DNA of 64,000 bases from positions 58,874,250 through 58,938,249 of the forward strand of contig CM049318.1 of the NCBI GenBank assembly GCA_026874595.1, in the 5' to 3' direction. The notes below the pieces were generated by a model. It made no database searches. It was given only the letters and a program-made list of their open reading frames with translations, and was not told the DNA's origin. Position numbers and translations under genes: made by a program. Shown piece by piece: positions 11,529-22,724 of this stretch. The stretch comes from Sipunculus nudus (lineage: Eukaryota; Annelida; Sipuncula; Golfingiida; Sipunculidae). Every line of letters starts with the position of its first letter. Position 1 is the stretch's first letter.

Positions 11529-12671
11529 TCACCCTTGCCTGTACAAGGACGACACGTTAAACGCTGTACCTCCCTTTACGGCAGAAAGTGGTTGCCATGA
11601 CAACCTACGGCGTATTATTCTAAAAAGGTGTTCATTATGAGGGCGAAAGAATGCGTAGAGTTTATCTATGACTTCCTGCGTGACTACAGGGTGAACTCTA
11701 CCCTTGCCTTCTGGCAAGCATCTCCTCTTACCTCTTTTGACGTAACAAAAAAACCCTTTGTAACTATCAAAATAAAGGTTTTCTTTTGTTATTTTCTTAG
11801 GTAAACTCAAAAACCTCTCTGCTTCAACAAGTGTTGGAAACGGATCTTTAACAAATGTATCCCCGTCCACAACCTGGATTTGCTCATATGGAAAGAACTT
11901 CAACCAGCGCTGGAGGTATGTGCTGTAGAGCCCGGCTTGGATCAGTCGACTTTCGAGTTTTAATGTTCCAGTTCGGATATCCAAAACCATTTCTTCAAAC
12001 GTCACGCCTTCTGGGACTTTACCAATGGCTTTCATGTGCACGTAATGCGATATGGCTCGCCTCACCGGGTCTCTCAGTATAACAAATAGCTTCATATCTT
12101 GATCAAACTCATACACACGTTTTGGAGCATGTTTGTCCGTAAAATATATTGATTTTTCAATAGTAACTTGGTTCTCCAAAGATGCTGGCATCTGAGCTCT
12201 GTACCAGAGTTTTCCTTTCTTGTAATTTTTATTGAAGAAGTTGATTTCCCCTAAAGGCGCGGCTATTTGAGGATGGATACCAATAAATGTACGGAGAGCA
12301 TAAGTTCCACACTTCATCATCCCGATTATAAGCGCTTTAGGGTTCCTTTTGTCAGCGCGTTTTGCTAGCTTAGCTTGGAAGTCTTCGATTTCCGCAATGT
12401 CAGCGGATTCCGGGTCCACTCCTTCATCATGGACACCAATAGGATTATCGTCCATGCTATCGTCCGAGATTTCATAACCAAAAAAGTGATGTACGGAATC
12501 TCGCAACGGTTTGGGCACTTCTATTCTAACTTTTGGAAGATTTTTCACGATTTCTTTGTGTCTTCCATTGTACACATTCTCCAGTAAGACAACCAAAGCC
12601 ATTACCACAATCACTCTAGTGAAGACCGTTCGGTACATTTTCAGTCTCATTGTTGTTGCTGTCACATTCAT
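11529..12671 (-). CDS. Heparan sulfate glucosamine 3-O-sulfotransferase-like protein
   Basis: It transfers sulfate from PAPS to the 3-OH of glucosamine in heparan sulfate, acting in the Golgi lumen as a type II membrane protein. Numbering below is from the ATG at 12728, giving 399 residues. The membrane anchor is at about 35-51. An acidic stem follows (about 85-117). The 5'-phosphosulfate-binding loop is IIGMMKCGT (134-142). Glu161 in GEINFF sits where the family's catalytic base lies. VTIEKS is at 188-193 and the 3'-phosphate-binding segment VILRDPVRRAISHY at 216-229. Cys328 and Cys337 match the conserved disulfide pair, and KGRVHP (342-347) closes the site. KCGT replaces the usual KGGT. A splice acceptor at 12715-12716 lies downstream of the first ATG, so I start at the next one (12671); ATGs at 12650 and 12638 are alternatives. 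An upstream exon, coding or 5' UTR, is implied but not found. Family assignment is strong; the isoform is unknown. Confidence 0.93.
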   Translation of the reverse strand: MNVTATTMRLKMYRTVFTRVIVVMALVVLLENVYNGRHKEIVKNLPKVRIEVPKPLRDSVHHFFGYEISDDSMDDNPIGVHDEGVDPESADIAEIEDFQAKLAKRADKRNPKALIIGMMKCGTYALRTFIGIHPQIAAPLGEINFFNKNYKKGKLWYRAQMPASLENQVTIEKSIYFTDKHAPKRVYEFDQDMKLFVILRDPVRRAISHYVHMKAIGKVPEGVTFEEMVLDIRTGTLKLESRLIQAGLYSTYLQRWLKFFPYEQIQVVDGDTFVKDPFPTLVEAERFLSLPKKITKENLYFDSYKGFFCYVKRGKRRCLPEGKGRVHPVVTQEVIDKLYAFFRPHNEHLFRIIRRRLSWQPLSAVKGGTAFNVSSLYRQG

Positions 12672-12700
12672 TGTCGCTGCTGTCCATATATAGTGGCGCC

Positions 12701-12727
12701 TCACAGCGGTATCCCTAGAAAAGTACA
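12701..12727 (-). promoter_or_regulatory. Probable 3' splice acceptor of the sulfotransferase exon
   Basis: On the minus strand the sequence TGTACTTTTCTAG ends in AG at 12716-12715, preceded by a short pyrimidine stretch. The exon would begin GGATACC at 12714. This argues that the ATG at 12728 is intronic and that an upstream exon exists further right. Confidence 0.5.
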
Positions 12728-13242
12728 TTATAACAGTATAATCTTTAACTAATTATTTCACATGATGTGTATAAATAGTTATTACACCTGACCAAGACAT
12801 TCTCTTGCTAATAATGTTACACATGGTTAACAAACATTGATGCTCTGTCTATACTCTGCTCTGACATACATGTAACATTAAATTGGCATATATACAACTT
12901 TTAAAATCAAATCAGGTGAATAAAATGTTGCTGAAATGCTGAACCATTGACAAAAAGAAATTTGAGTAAATTTGATGGAATAGACTGGGTAGACATATAA
13001 TATAATATAACATATATAGATATATGATACCTATTCACGTGAGTTCCGGTTCAAAGTAATTCACAACTAAGTGTGTGTGTGTGTTTGTGTGTGTTAACAA
13101 TAGGCTGTATTCATGGAAAATTGATAGGGACAAGATTATATTCGTACTATTTCACCGAACATGAAACTGTTAATCATCTATTCTGCTGTTGTATAATGGT
13201 TATATTGTTGAAAGTGGCATCCGTTGTCTCATTGGTACCTTG

Positions 13243-13246
<4 letters not shown>
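12728..13246. other. Upstream flank or intron of the sulfotransferase gene
   Basis: No further exon is recognisable. Contains a short (GT)n tract at about 13073-13094. If the acceptor at 12715 is real, part of this stretch is intron. Confidence 0.4.

Positions 13247-13292
<46 letters not shown>
13247..13292. repeat. (TA)n microsatellite
   Basis: Uninterrupted alternating AT of about 46 bases. Confidence 0.95.
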
Positions 13293-13294
<2 letters not shown>

Positions 13295-13519
13295 TTTTAT
13301 CAACAGGGACAAAGGTCAGATGAACTTGAAAACGTATCAGTCAAAAGTAAATTACGTTAAAAATATTGAATATAGAGTAGCAAAAACGAAGGATAGATTT
13401 CAGCTGCATTAATTGAAATTGAGACCAACTTAGGATGATGATGAAACTCGATTGCAATCATAACAATGTACTGATATTACATATGTTATACCTGGTATAT
13501 TAAGTTTAAAATAAGGATA

Positions 13520-13692
13520 TCTATAAAAAAAAACCAAGACACTCTCCATGGCAGTGCACGGAGGGTTGCGTGTGGTAGTGTCTGAAGGTGGAGAATGTGG
13601 GGAAAAAACCGGTCTTGGACGGCCCCCGACAACCGACTCTCATTGCCACGCCAGGGACCGGACCCAGGGGAGAGAACCAGATCCCAAACCAT
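13520..13692. repeat. GC-rich unclassified block
   Basis: Distinctly GC-richer than its surroundings, with an abrupt left edge at an oligo-A run (13525-13534). The minus strand is open for 68 codons but codes for nothing recognised. The composition jump and A-run edge suggest an inserted short retroposon, but no A or B box was identified. Confidence 0.3.
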
Positions 13693-13993
13693 TATATTAG
13701 TGGAACAGTAGGTAGTGGATATTCACTGTATGAGTATGGTATATAGAACATGGAATAGTGTTGATGTAAAAAAGTGGTTATAAATAAATTCGAACAGCAC
13801 GTGTCATGCGTGTAAGATATAATTTAGAAAGGTTGAAGAACCCCTCAATCGTAAAACCGGACTTCTACAGGGGTTGATGGGTTTATTTCAACATTCATAT
13901 TTAGGTAATAAAATAGTGGATGAACCTATATAGGTTCCCCTAGTGCAAAACCATCGATTTTTTTTTTTTTTTAATTCAATTTTCTGTTTGCGC

Positions 13994-14714
13994 GAGATCT
14001 CCAATATGTCTGAATTTCAAAAGCTGAAATTTTGGCACTATACTAGTCCTAGATCACAGATTAACACCTGGTACTGATTTTGGCCTTGCATAGTCTATTC
14101 CCCATTATCGCTCAGTTGGTGCCCCCTGGAAGGTGCTTCAATTGATCGCTTTGGATTGCACTGGTTTTATTGGTGTATTGTATGTAGTATGTACATAGAG
14201 ATTCAATGATATGACCTTGTTCAAGTACTCATACTACTAAGCACTTGCTTAGGACAACTGCATGTAAATTGGTTAGATAAAGAGCAGTGGTTTGATGAAA
14301 AGGTTACACATGCGAATAATTTATTTAATCAAATACAAAGGTAGTTTTCAATTAAGACACGTGTAGTTTCAGATTAAACATTAGTTAATTATTGATGATA
14401 TGTATACAAACCTCGGTTATTCTCTTTTTTAACTTTAGATTGCAATCCACAATTTAATTAAGATTTGATATATTATCACGTCTAACTTTGGTCGTAGTCA
14501 GTCAAATACAACAAACAAATAACTTGTCCTTGACAGAAAGAACACAGAGCTACGTGCTTTGAAATAGGGTGGTACGATTTCGTATATCATACGTTATTGT
14601 GGGAAGCCGTCAAAAACGATGGACTTCAAATAGTGCTGACTGGAGGGTCATTTACATTTTAAATGCGACACTTTTGCATTGGACTCTACATTTCGTGATG
14701 CATATATATACATG

Positions 14715-14807
<93 letters not shown>

Positions 14808-14995
14808 GCAGACAGACAGAGGAGAAATAATTTATCGTCTATGTATTACTTTCTCTCTAGCTCCCTTCAAGTCTGTGTACGTTTTTGATACTGCATTATT
14901 CCCTATATATTCAGTGACCATGTCCCGGCTATTCATCTCAGCAACAGTAATCTGTGATGGGTACGTATTTTTATAAAGCTCATGGTTATTTAACA
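13994..14995 (+). repeat. ~1-kb tandem duplication, copy 1
   Basis: Begins AGATCTCCAATATGTCTG and ends CATGGTTATTTAACAG. The adjacent unit repeats it in direct orientation. Scanning the two copies by eye I found no substitutions outside the microsatellite. Here the microsatellite is a long (TA)n followed by (GA)n and (GACA)n, which makes this copy about 46 bases longer. No gene is contained. Confidence 0.92.
14701..14820. repeat. (TA)n(GA)n(GACA)n compound microsatellite
   Basis: TA from about 14702 to 14768, then GA to about 14791, then GACA/GGCA to about 14820. The homologous position in the second duplicate (about 15700-15775) has lost most of the TA tract. Confidence 0.95.
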
Positions 14996-15951
14996 GAGAT
15001 CTCCAATATGTCTGAATTTCAAAAGCTGAAATTTTGGCACTATACTAGTCCTAGATCACAGATTAACACCTGGTACTGATTTTGGCCTTGCATAGTCTAT
15101 TCCCCATTATCGCTCAGTTGGTGCCCCCTGGAAGGTGCTTCAATTGATCGCTTTGGATTGCACTGGTTTTATTGGTGTATTGTATGTAGTATGTACATAG
15201 AGATTCAATGATATGACCTTGTTCAAGTACTCATACTACTAAGCACTTGCTTAGGACAACTGCATGTAAATTGGTTAGATAAAGAGCAGTGGTTTGATGA
15301 AAAGGTTACACATGCGAATAATTTATTTAATCAAATACAAAGGTAGTTTTCAATTAAGACACGTGTAGTTTCAGATTAAACATTAGTTAATTATTGATGA
15401 TATGTATACAAACCTCGGTTATTCTCTTTTTTAACTTTAGATTGCAATCCACAATTTAATTAAGATTTGATATATTATCACGTCTAACTTTGGTCGTAGT
15501 CAGTCAAATACAACAAACAAATAACTTGTCCTTGACAGAAAGAACACAGAGCTACGTGCTTTGAAATAGGGTGGTACGATTTCGTATATCATACGTTATT
15601 GTGGGAAGCCGTCAAAAACGATGGACTTCAAATAGTGCTGACTGGAGGGTCATTTACATTTTAAATGCGACACTTTTGCATTGGACTCTACATTTCGTGA
15701 TGCATATATATACATGATATGACAATTTATATATAGAGAGAGAGAGACAGACAGACAGACAGGCAGACAGACAGAGGAGAAATAATTTATCGTCTATGTA
15801 TTACTTTCTCTCTAGCTCCCTTCAAGTCTGTGTACGTTTTTGATACTGCATTATTCCCTATATATTCAGTGACCATGTCCCGGCTATTCATCTCAGCAAC
15901 AGTAATCTGTGATGGGTACGTATTTTTATAAAGCTCATGGTTATTTAACAG
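14996..15951 (+). repeat. ~1-kb tandem duplication, copy 2
   Basis: Second direct copy. It starts at the junction TTTAACAG/AGATCTCC and ends at TTATTTAACAG before unique sequence resumes with TACATCTG. It differs from copy 1 essentially only at the microsatellite, where ATGATATGACAATTTATA replaces the long TA run. Such identity means either a very recent event or an assembly duplicate of two alleles. Confidence 0.92.
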
Positions 15952-15954
15952 TAC

Positions 15955-16053
15955 ATCTGTTATATATTATATTATGTTATATTATATATATTTATATATA
16001 TATATATTTAAATTAAAACATATATATGTATATATACATATATTCATATATAC

Positions 16054-16112
<59 letters not shown>
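15955..16112. repeat. Interrupted (TA)n microsatellite
   Basis: About 150 bases of TA with ATT/ACA interruptions, directly right of the second duplicate. It creates a false Tyr/Ile minus-strand frame. Confidence 0.95.
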
Positions 16113-17768
16113 TTATTAACAAACCAGGGTAGTCAAGTGTTGTGAAGTCTCCGTGTTCAGTAACACCTCCTGGACTCACCTTATCAAATGGCTTCTCAAA
16201 TTCACGCTTCCGATTATGTCAAAAACTCGAAAGTGCTTTCAGACTGTCAGACTCTTAGATTCCAAGTAGAAAAGATTCCTGGATGTGTTTACAATGAAAA
16301 CCTAAACTCCATTTTGGGTGCAACTTGATCCAGAAATAACTGGAGAATTCAGGCGTGTCGCGTCGCTCTGCATGACTGCCTCGCGGTGAGTGAGATAGGG
16401 TATTGCACGCTTGAATTAAGTACACTCGCCCAAGGGGCACCTCGGTGAGTCGTCATACCTGTTCACTGAACCAATGGAAGGAAAAATTAACCGCCAACCG
16501 ATGAATACCTTTTATATGGTTCACTTTCTTTGGCTACTTTGTTTATTACTCAAAATAAGCATGAATAACAAACAGAACCAGAAAAGCTCATACCTCCGCT
16601 AAAGATTATTAACAAAAATTAATTGAAAGTCGTTAAGAAATGTTGGAGCTGTTCTAAATACAAACAGACAGAGGTGTGTCTCGTTCCCATCTTTCTCTTG
16701 TTCCATACTTTGACTTTTTCTTTTAATTCGATGAGAACGTTAGGACCAGGAGATATTGAAAAAAAAGCATAAGTATAAATAGATCTGCATCCAAATCAGT
16801 CATTAAAATATAATTTATATGAATAAAAAATTATAGTTCTTTGGCAAACCAATCTACCAAATGGTTTCATTAAATGTGTTGGAGATGTTTTGTTGACAAA
16901 CAAACCGAAGGAGAGACAAGCGTGCAACCTGACAGACATAAGGATGAACACTTCTGCCACTGTGGTCAGACCAGCAAACTGCCGGCTGGCGGCCAGGTAA
17001 ATTGACGCGGCCCATTAACTGCTGTGCACGACGATAACCATTTGTGCGGTTCCAAAGATTTTCGCATCGAATGCTGTGGTTGGCTTTATGTTCGCTTGCT
17101 TAATATATCGCGATTTTTCACTACTGAGTGTTTCGCGAGGGATCTCACTTTATAATAACGTGCACAGTATATATCCATTTTTAAATTAATTATATTAAAT
17201 AATATTTGCGCAAAATATATCAGTTGGATGGGGACACAAAGGAAGATTAAAAGAGTGGAAAGGATTTTTCGTTTTTAGCAACTGATGCGAAAGATCTATT
17301 ATAATACATAATATAATTCTTTGATTTGCTGGTAACATATAAGATCTATATCCCTAACCTTATCTCCTATATACTGGCCCTTTTCTGTGGGTTCCTACTA
17401 TTCACAAAGGTTTTATTTTTGCGATACTTTTCTCTTCCGCGAATATTGCGAATTTGAAACCATTGCGAAAAAAAGGCAACCACATTAATACCTTTACAGG
17501 GATACCTGTTTGAAAAGTTATGCTAATATCAGTTTGAAAAGGATCCATTGATATTGATATCCTTAACTGATCTCCGGCTGTAATTAACTAATTTCCTAGC
17601 AGTCAATTAGCAAAGTTCCGTGAATTTCTCCGTACTGAGAAATTAGGCAATTTGGTATAATGTTTGCCAGAATAATGTGCGTATTATTTGTTACATTTAA
17701 TTATTATTTTTTGAATGAATTTCTTATTTATGAATATTAACAAGAATAAGTCGTTTTTAGCAGACTCA
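16113..17768. other. Intergenic DNA, nothing recognised
   Basis: No domain-bearing frame and no match to the repeat families defined elsewhere in this window. A short minus-strand frame at 16255-16440 is probably chance. Confidence 0.45.
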
Positions 17769-18160
17769 CATTTGCACTCTGCTTTGAGTATAACTACAGT
17801 TAATACAAAAATTCATCCTGATTCTAATAACCTTGTACAGGATTGTGTGCAATTGAATTTATTCCATTAACAGCTTGAGAAAATTTTTAGTATCATTAAC
17901 GAAGCAACGCACCATAAATTCATTGTTATATCTTTTCGTGTACAACATAACAGCTATTTGAATAATACTGAAATATTTTGTAATTAGCAAATTTAGCTTT
18001 AATCGATGCGGCCCGCTAGAGACCTTAGTATTGTTCCATGTGGCCCCCTCGGGGAACGTTTGCTAACCACAGGGTAAGATTGTGATAACTGTGTTGGGTA
18101 CCAGTTTATATAATTCTGGTTGAACGTCCCTCACAAGTTGTAAAAATAGATATGTGTGAA

Positions 18161-18332
18161 CATTGGTGTCAATTTATCTTCCAGGGTTTCGAAAATAAAG
18201 TACTGTGTTTCCAGTACAAGTTAATTTTTAATCAGGGATATATATGATATTTCACAGTAAACTCATAAATGGAATCAAAATTTATAATTCTATTTAATGA
18301 TATACATGTATTTCATTTGCAATTTATATATA

Positions 18333-18377
<45 letters not shown>

Positions 18378-18494
18378 ATAATTATTATTATTCCCTGAAA
18401 AGTGGTGGGATGGTAATATTGACCCACCCTCACCCCCCTTTGCCGAAAGTGGGGGGATATTTACCCCAATATTCCACCTATATTGTCGCCCCTG
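18161..18494 (+). mobile_element. MITE with CAGGGGCG-type ends (copy A)
   Basis: The left end is ATTGGTGTCAATTTATCTTCC. The right end, reverse complemented, reads CAGGGGCGACAATATAGGTG. Inside is a (TA)n tract (18325-18381) and a G/C-rich patch. Three more copies (19943-20495, reverse at 33499-33867, 60374-60615) share the same ends and layout. Non-autonomous and hAT-like by end sequence; the superfamily is unproven. Confidence 0.6.
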
Positions 18495-19044
18495 TGTGTG
18501 GGACCACAACTTAATGGATGTAAGGCAGTAGCAAATGAAGATTCAAGACTTGTGTCACTCTTTAAACCTTTGTCTGGTAACATTTTCGGGCTTAGTAAAT
18601 AGCAGGGTGATGTTTATCTAGAACAATTAAAACTGTGTAAGCCAACATATTTACCAATAGGAATTCCATCGCCTGTGATGTGAGTATCATGATATTTTAA
18701 GTTGTCTTGCTGTCCTCGGAATAAACATTTAATTGGTTTTGTATGGATTAATTGAGTCGGTGTATTTTATTCTACACCTAGTCATCAGCACGCGCAGCGA
18801 TTCCGTCTTTTTAATTACCTCCCGAAGGAGAATATGTCTTCACTTATGTCCGTTCGTTGGTTTGTTTAGCAGTTTGGGTGTTTCTCTGCAGAACAGCTGC
18901 TTTTCATACCGATCTAATAAGAAAAAAAAAATCTTTGGGTCAGGTGGGGCAAAATATCATTCAATTTATGGGTCAAATCTAGGCAGACTCAGTAGTACTG
19001 GTTTGTCTTGTCGGAGGTTTGCGCACACCTAGTGACATTATAGT

Positions 19045-19392
19045 TTTAATGAGGTTAAGATTCTATACATAACATTCTATACATAATATATCATTCATAT
19101 GAAACATTCTATATATAAATGCAATACATGTATCTTTACATAATATTCTATACATAATATACCATTCTATACATTCTAAGCAAAATATGAGTATATCATT
19201 TCATACATTATATAACATTCTATTCTTAGAAACAATACATGTACATGTATATCTATATATAATATTCTATAAATAGTAATTATATACCATTCTATATATA
19301 ACAGCCTATACATAATATAACATTCCATACATAACATGACGTTATATGCATAACATTCTATAAATAATATAACATCCTATTCATATTAAAAA
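19045..19392. repeat. Degenerate CTATACATAACATT tandem repeat (unit A tail)
   Basis: About 25 imperfect 12-15-base units of the type TTCTATACATAATA, interleaved with ACATGTA words. The same array closes unit B at 21060-21470. Confidence 0.8.
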
Positions 19393-19942
19393 ATGAACTG
19401 CATTCTAGCTTTTACCATTGTCTTATTTTTATCCATATTACAATCAATATGTCTTAACATTGTGAATTCTTCTACCGAATGTCTGTATGGGAGACAGCAC
19501 GAATTTAAAGTGGTTTTTTTTTCATCACTTTTTCATCACCATTTGCACTCTGCTTTTAATATAACTGTAGTTACTACCCAAATTCTTCCTGATTCTAATA
19601 ACCTTTTACAGGATTTTTTGCAATTGAATTTATTCCATTAACTGCATGAGAAAATGTTCAGTATCATTAACGAAGCAACGCACCATAAATTCATTCCTAT
19701 CTGTTTGTGTACAACATAACAGCTATTTGAATAATACTGAACTATGTAAAAATATTTTTTTGTTTTCAGCAAATTTAGCTTTTATCGATGCGGCGCGCTA
19801 GAGACCCTTGTAATGTTCCATGTGGCCCAATGAAGAAACGTTTTCAGACCACAGGGTTAGATTGTGATAATTGTGTCGGGTACCAGTTTATATAATTCTG
19901 GTCAAGAGTCCCACACAAGTTGTAAAAATTGATATGTGTGAA

Positions 19943-20037
19943 CATTGGTGTCAATTTATCTTCCAGGGTGGAGGGGGGGGATGACTTGCCGACACATACA
20001 TACATACCCACATACATAAACTCACTCACCCTCACAC

Positions 20038-20105
<68 letters not shown>

Positions 20106-20354
20106 CTGTTGGCATCTGTATGACACATTTCAAATATATATACTCAATCATATTAATTATATTATAACAATACATATTATATATATTACAATTAGGTTTG
20201 GAAAATTAAGTATTATTTTTCCAGTACAAAATAATTCTAGATCAGGTTTAGATATGATATTTCACAGTATACTCATAAACGGAACCAAAATCTATAAATC
20301 TATTTAATGATATATTTCAATTACAATAAATATATATATATAATTATATATATA

Positions 20355-20390
<36 letters not shown>

Positions 20391-20495
20391 ATTCTCTGAC
20401 AAGTGGTGGGATGATAATATTGACCGCCGCCCCCCTGCCAAAAGTTGGGGGCGGTGGATATATACCCCCTTTAACCCCCTATATCGACGCCCTTG
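19943..20495 (+). mobile_element. MITE with CAGGGGCG-type ends (copy B)
   Basis: Homologue of the 18.2-kb MITE. It has the CATTGGTGTCAATTTATCTT left end, two (TA)n tracts (about 20039-20102 and 20328-20391) and a right end of TATATCGACGCCCTTG. Its presence at the same place in both duplicates shows that the MITE inserted before the duplication. Confidence 0.6.
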
Positions 20496-21059
20496 TGTGT
20501 GTGAGGGTACAACCTAATGGATATAAGGCAGTAGCCAATGAAGTTTCCAGACTTGTACCTCTCTTTAAACCTTTGCCTGATAACATTTTTGGGCTCAGTA
20601 AATAGCAGAGTGATGTTTATCTAGAACAATTAAAACTGTGTAAGCAAACATATTTACCAATAGGGATTCTGTCGCCTGTGATAAGAGTATCATGATATTT
20701 TAGTTGTCTAGCTGTCCTCGGAATTATTTAATCGGTTTTATATGGATTAATTGAGTCGGTATATTTTATTCTACACCTAGTCATCTGCACGCGCAGGGAT
20801 TCCGTCTTTTTAATTACCTCCCCAAGGGGGATATGTCTTCACTTATGTCCGTTTGTTGGTTTGTATAGCAGTTTGGGTGTTTCTCTGCAGAATAGCTGAT
20901 TTTCATACCGATCTAATCAGAAAAAAAAAAATCTTGGGGGAAAGGTGGGGCAAAATATCATTCAATTTATGGGCAAATCTAGGCAGACTCAGTAGTACTG
21001 GTTTGCCTTGCCGATCGGAGGTTTGCGCTCTACCTAGTGACATTATAGTTTAAATGATG

Positions 21060-21475
21060 GTTAACATTCTACACATGACATTCATCACATAAAATAGCAT
21101 TCATATTAAACATTGTATATATAAATGCACTACATGTATCTTTACATAATATTCTGTTCATAATATAATATTTTATACATGAAATACCATTCTATACATT
21201 CTAAGCAAAATACTTGTATCTGTACATAATATTCTATACATAATATGACATTCTATACAGAACCTTCTATATATAATACATGTATAACATTTTATACATA
21301 ATATAACATTCTATACTTAAGCACAATACATGTACATGTATTCATTTATAATATTCTATAAATAACATAACATTCTATACATAACAGCCTATACATAATT
21401 AAACATTCTATACATAACATGACATTACACACATAACATTCCATAAATAATATAACATCCTATTCATATTAAAAC
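21060..21475. repeat. Degenerate CTATACATAACATT tandem repeat (unit B tail)
   Basis: Same short imperfect unit as at 19045-19392, with further copies. AT-rich and without coding potential. Confidence 0.8.
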
Positions 21476-21565
21476 ATAAACTGCGTTCTCCCACCAAATG
21501 TCTGTAAGAGAGACAGCACGACTTAAAAGTCTGTATTTCATCACCTGCGGGAAGCCTCCGAAGTA

Positions 21566-22722
21566 CAGTCGAACCTCTATAATGTAAGCACCCTTGGGAC
21601 TGGGCCAAATTGCCCACTTTACAGAGGTGCCTACTTTATGGAGGCAATAGCTGTCACATTCAGTGCTGTCGCCTACTTCGAAATATTAATATAGTTGCTC
21701 CTTTTTTAAGGGCACTTCATTAAACTGATGCATTTACTTTCTCCCTGTTTTTAAACATGAAGGTGAATAAGAAAAAAAATTTAATTGTTTATATATAGTA
21801 TATATAATATTATGACATATACATATATCGATAGACTTAATCTTCAAGCATTAATCCTGTTCTTTTAATCTTTCTTATATTTTGATCAGTTACCCAATGT
21901 TTCCTTCGATATACCATACTGTTCCACAAACTTTCTCTCAGACAAGCCACTCTCAGAATCTTTGAACAGGTACACTCTAGGGCTATGCCAAACCTTTATA
22001 TTTCAGTTTAGGGTTATCATTTTATGTGGACAGTAACAGTGAATAAGACACAGAATGCAAGCGAATGACAAGTGTTGGTGTTGATCATTGTGGACAACTT
22101 TTAAGTAAACATTGCACTGGTTGTCTGGGCCAGGGGGACCATATCCTATTACCTTATCTCAGAGTACCAAGAAATTTGGTAATGAACAAGGCTTCCACTC
22201 GTGGTATTAACCATAACAGTTTCTTTGTTTCGCTGATACAGGAAAGTATGCCTATCAGTCAAACATGAATGGCTACTGAGTGGTGCATTCAATGCTGACT
22301 ATAAACCATCACTGGAACAGCCAGTCTGGGCTGGGGTCTGATCGGGGCATGTGCAGGCACATTAAAGTAGTTTAATTAAGTATCCATTTATCCCATGCCT
22401 AGCCTTGAGTCAAGAAGGCTATTATTAGGATTATGCAATCAGATAGTAATGCCTCTGGCCTTTGATCATTAATAGATGAAAGATACATTTTAATAGTTGA
22501 CGGATATTCTGGTCGCTAATAATATAATATTCACAATAAATAAAGCTCCGAAAGTTTAAATAGGAAAATACCTCAACTGAAAAACTGATGAAGAATAGTA
22601 CCCGCTTTACAGAATATAGAGGTGGCCATATTAGCTAAACATAACAAAGAGAAGAAATGAATGGGACTGCGAAAAAAATGCTAACATTATAGAGGTGCCT
22701 ACCACTAAGAGAGGTTCGACTG
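21566..22722. mobile_element. Pogo/Tigger-like Tc1/mariner element with TA target sites
   Basis: Flanked by TA on both sides (21564-21565 and 22723-22724). The left end is CAGTCGAACCTCTATAATGT. The right end, reverse complemented, reads CAGTCGAACCTCTCTTAGTG. The arms also share GCACCTCTATAATGTTAGCA-like inner sequence. Ends starting CAGT with a TA duplication are typical of the Tc1/mariner superfamily, and the pogo/Tigger branch is supported by the interior HTH remnant. The element is too short for a full transposase and is non-autonomous. Confidence 0.85.
21861..21981 (-). pseudogene. Pogo/Tigger transposase N-terminal HTH remnant
   Basis: The minus strand reads LFKDSESGLSERKFVEQYGI then SKETLGN, a stop, and SKYKKD. 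This matches the CENP-B/psq-type helix-turn-helix pattern at the N-terminus of pogo-like transposases. The in-frame stop lies where a Trp is usual, and a second stop follows after KD. No catalytic DDE region remains. It is a fossil consistent with the enclosing TA-flanked element. Confidence 0.6.
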
Positions 22723-22724
22723 TA

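Larger units (their letters stand above)
17769..19530 (+). repeat. ~1.8-kb diverged tandem duplication, unit A
   Basis: Starts ATTTGCACTCTGCTTTGAGT and shares, in order with the next unit, CATTAACGAAGCAACGCACC, a GATGCGGC(C/G)CGCTAGAGACC motif, a CATTGGTGTCAATTTATCTT MITE, AATTGAGTCGGT(G/A)TATTTTA, GGCAGACTCAGTAGTACTGG and a CTATACATAAC-rich tail. Divergence is visible throughout (substitutions and indels), so this duplication is older than the one at 14-16 kb. No coding sequence recognised. Confidence 0.85.
19541..21540 (+). repeat. ~2-kb diverged tandem duplication, unit B
   Basis: Collinear with unit A at an offset of about 1770 bases on the left, growing to about 2000 on the right because the MITE and the CTATACATAAC array are longer here. 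It ends with the ACCAAATGTCTGTA..GAGACAGCACGA motif that also ends unit A. Short frames inside are not conserved between units, which argues against coding function. Confidence 0.85.

Noticed and set aside
11855-12693. Plus-strand open frames opposite the sulfotransferase
   Set aside because: Antisense shadows of the real minus-strand coding exon.
12672-12728. First ATG of the sulfotransferase open frame (12728) as the true start
   Set aside because: A TTTTCTAG splice acceptor lies between this ATG and the next, so the 19 N-terminal codons are probably intronic or belong to a different exon context.
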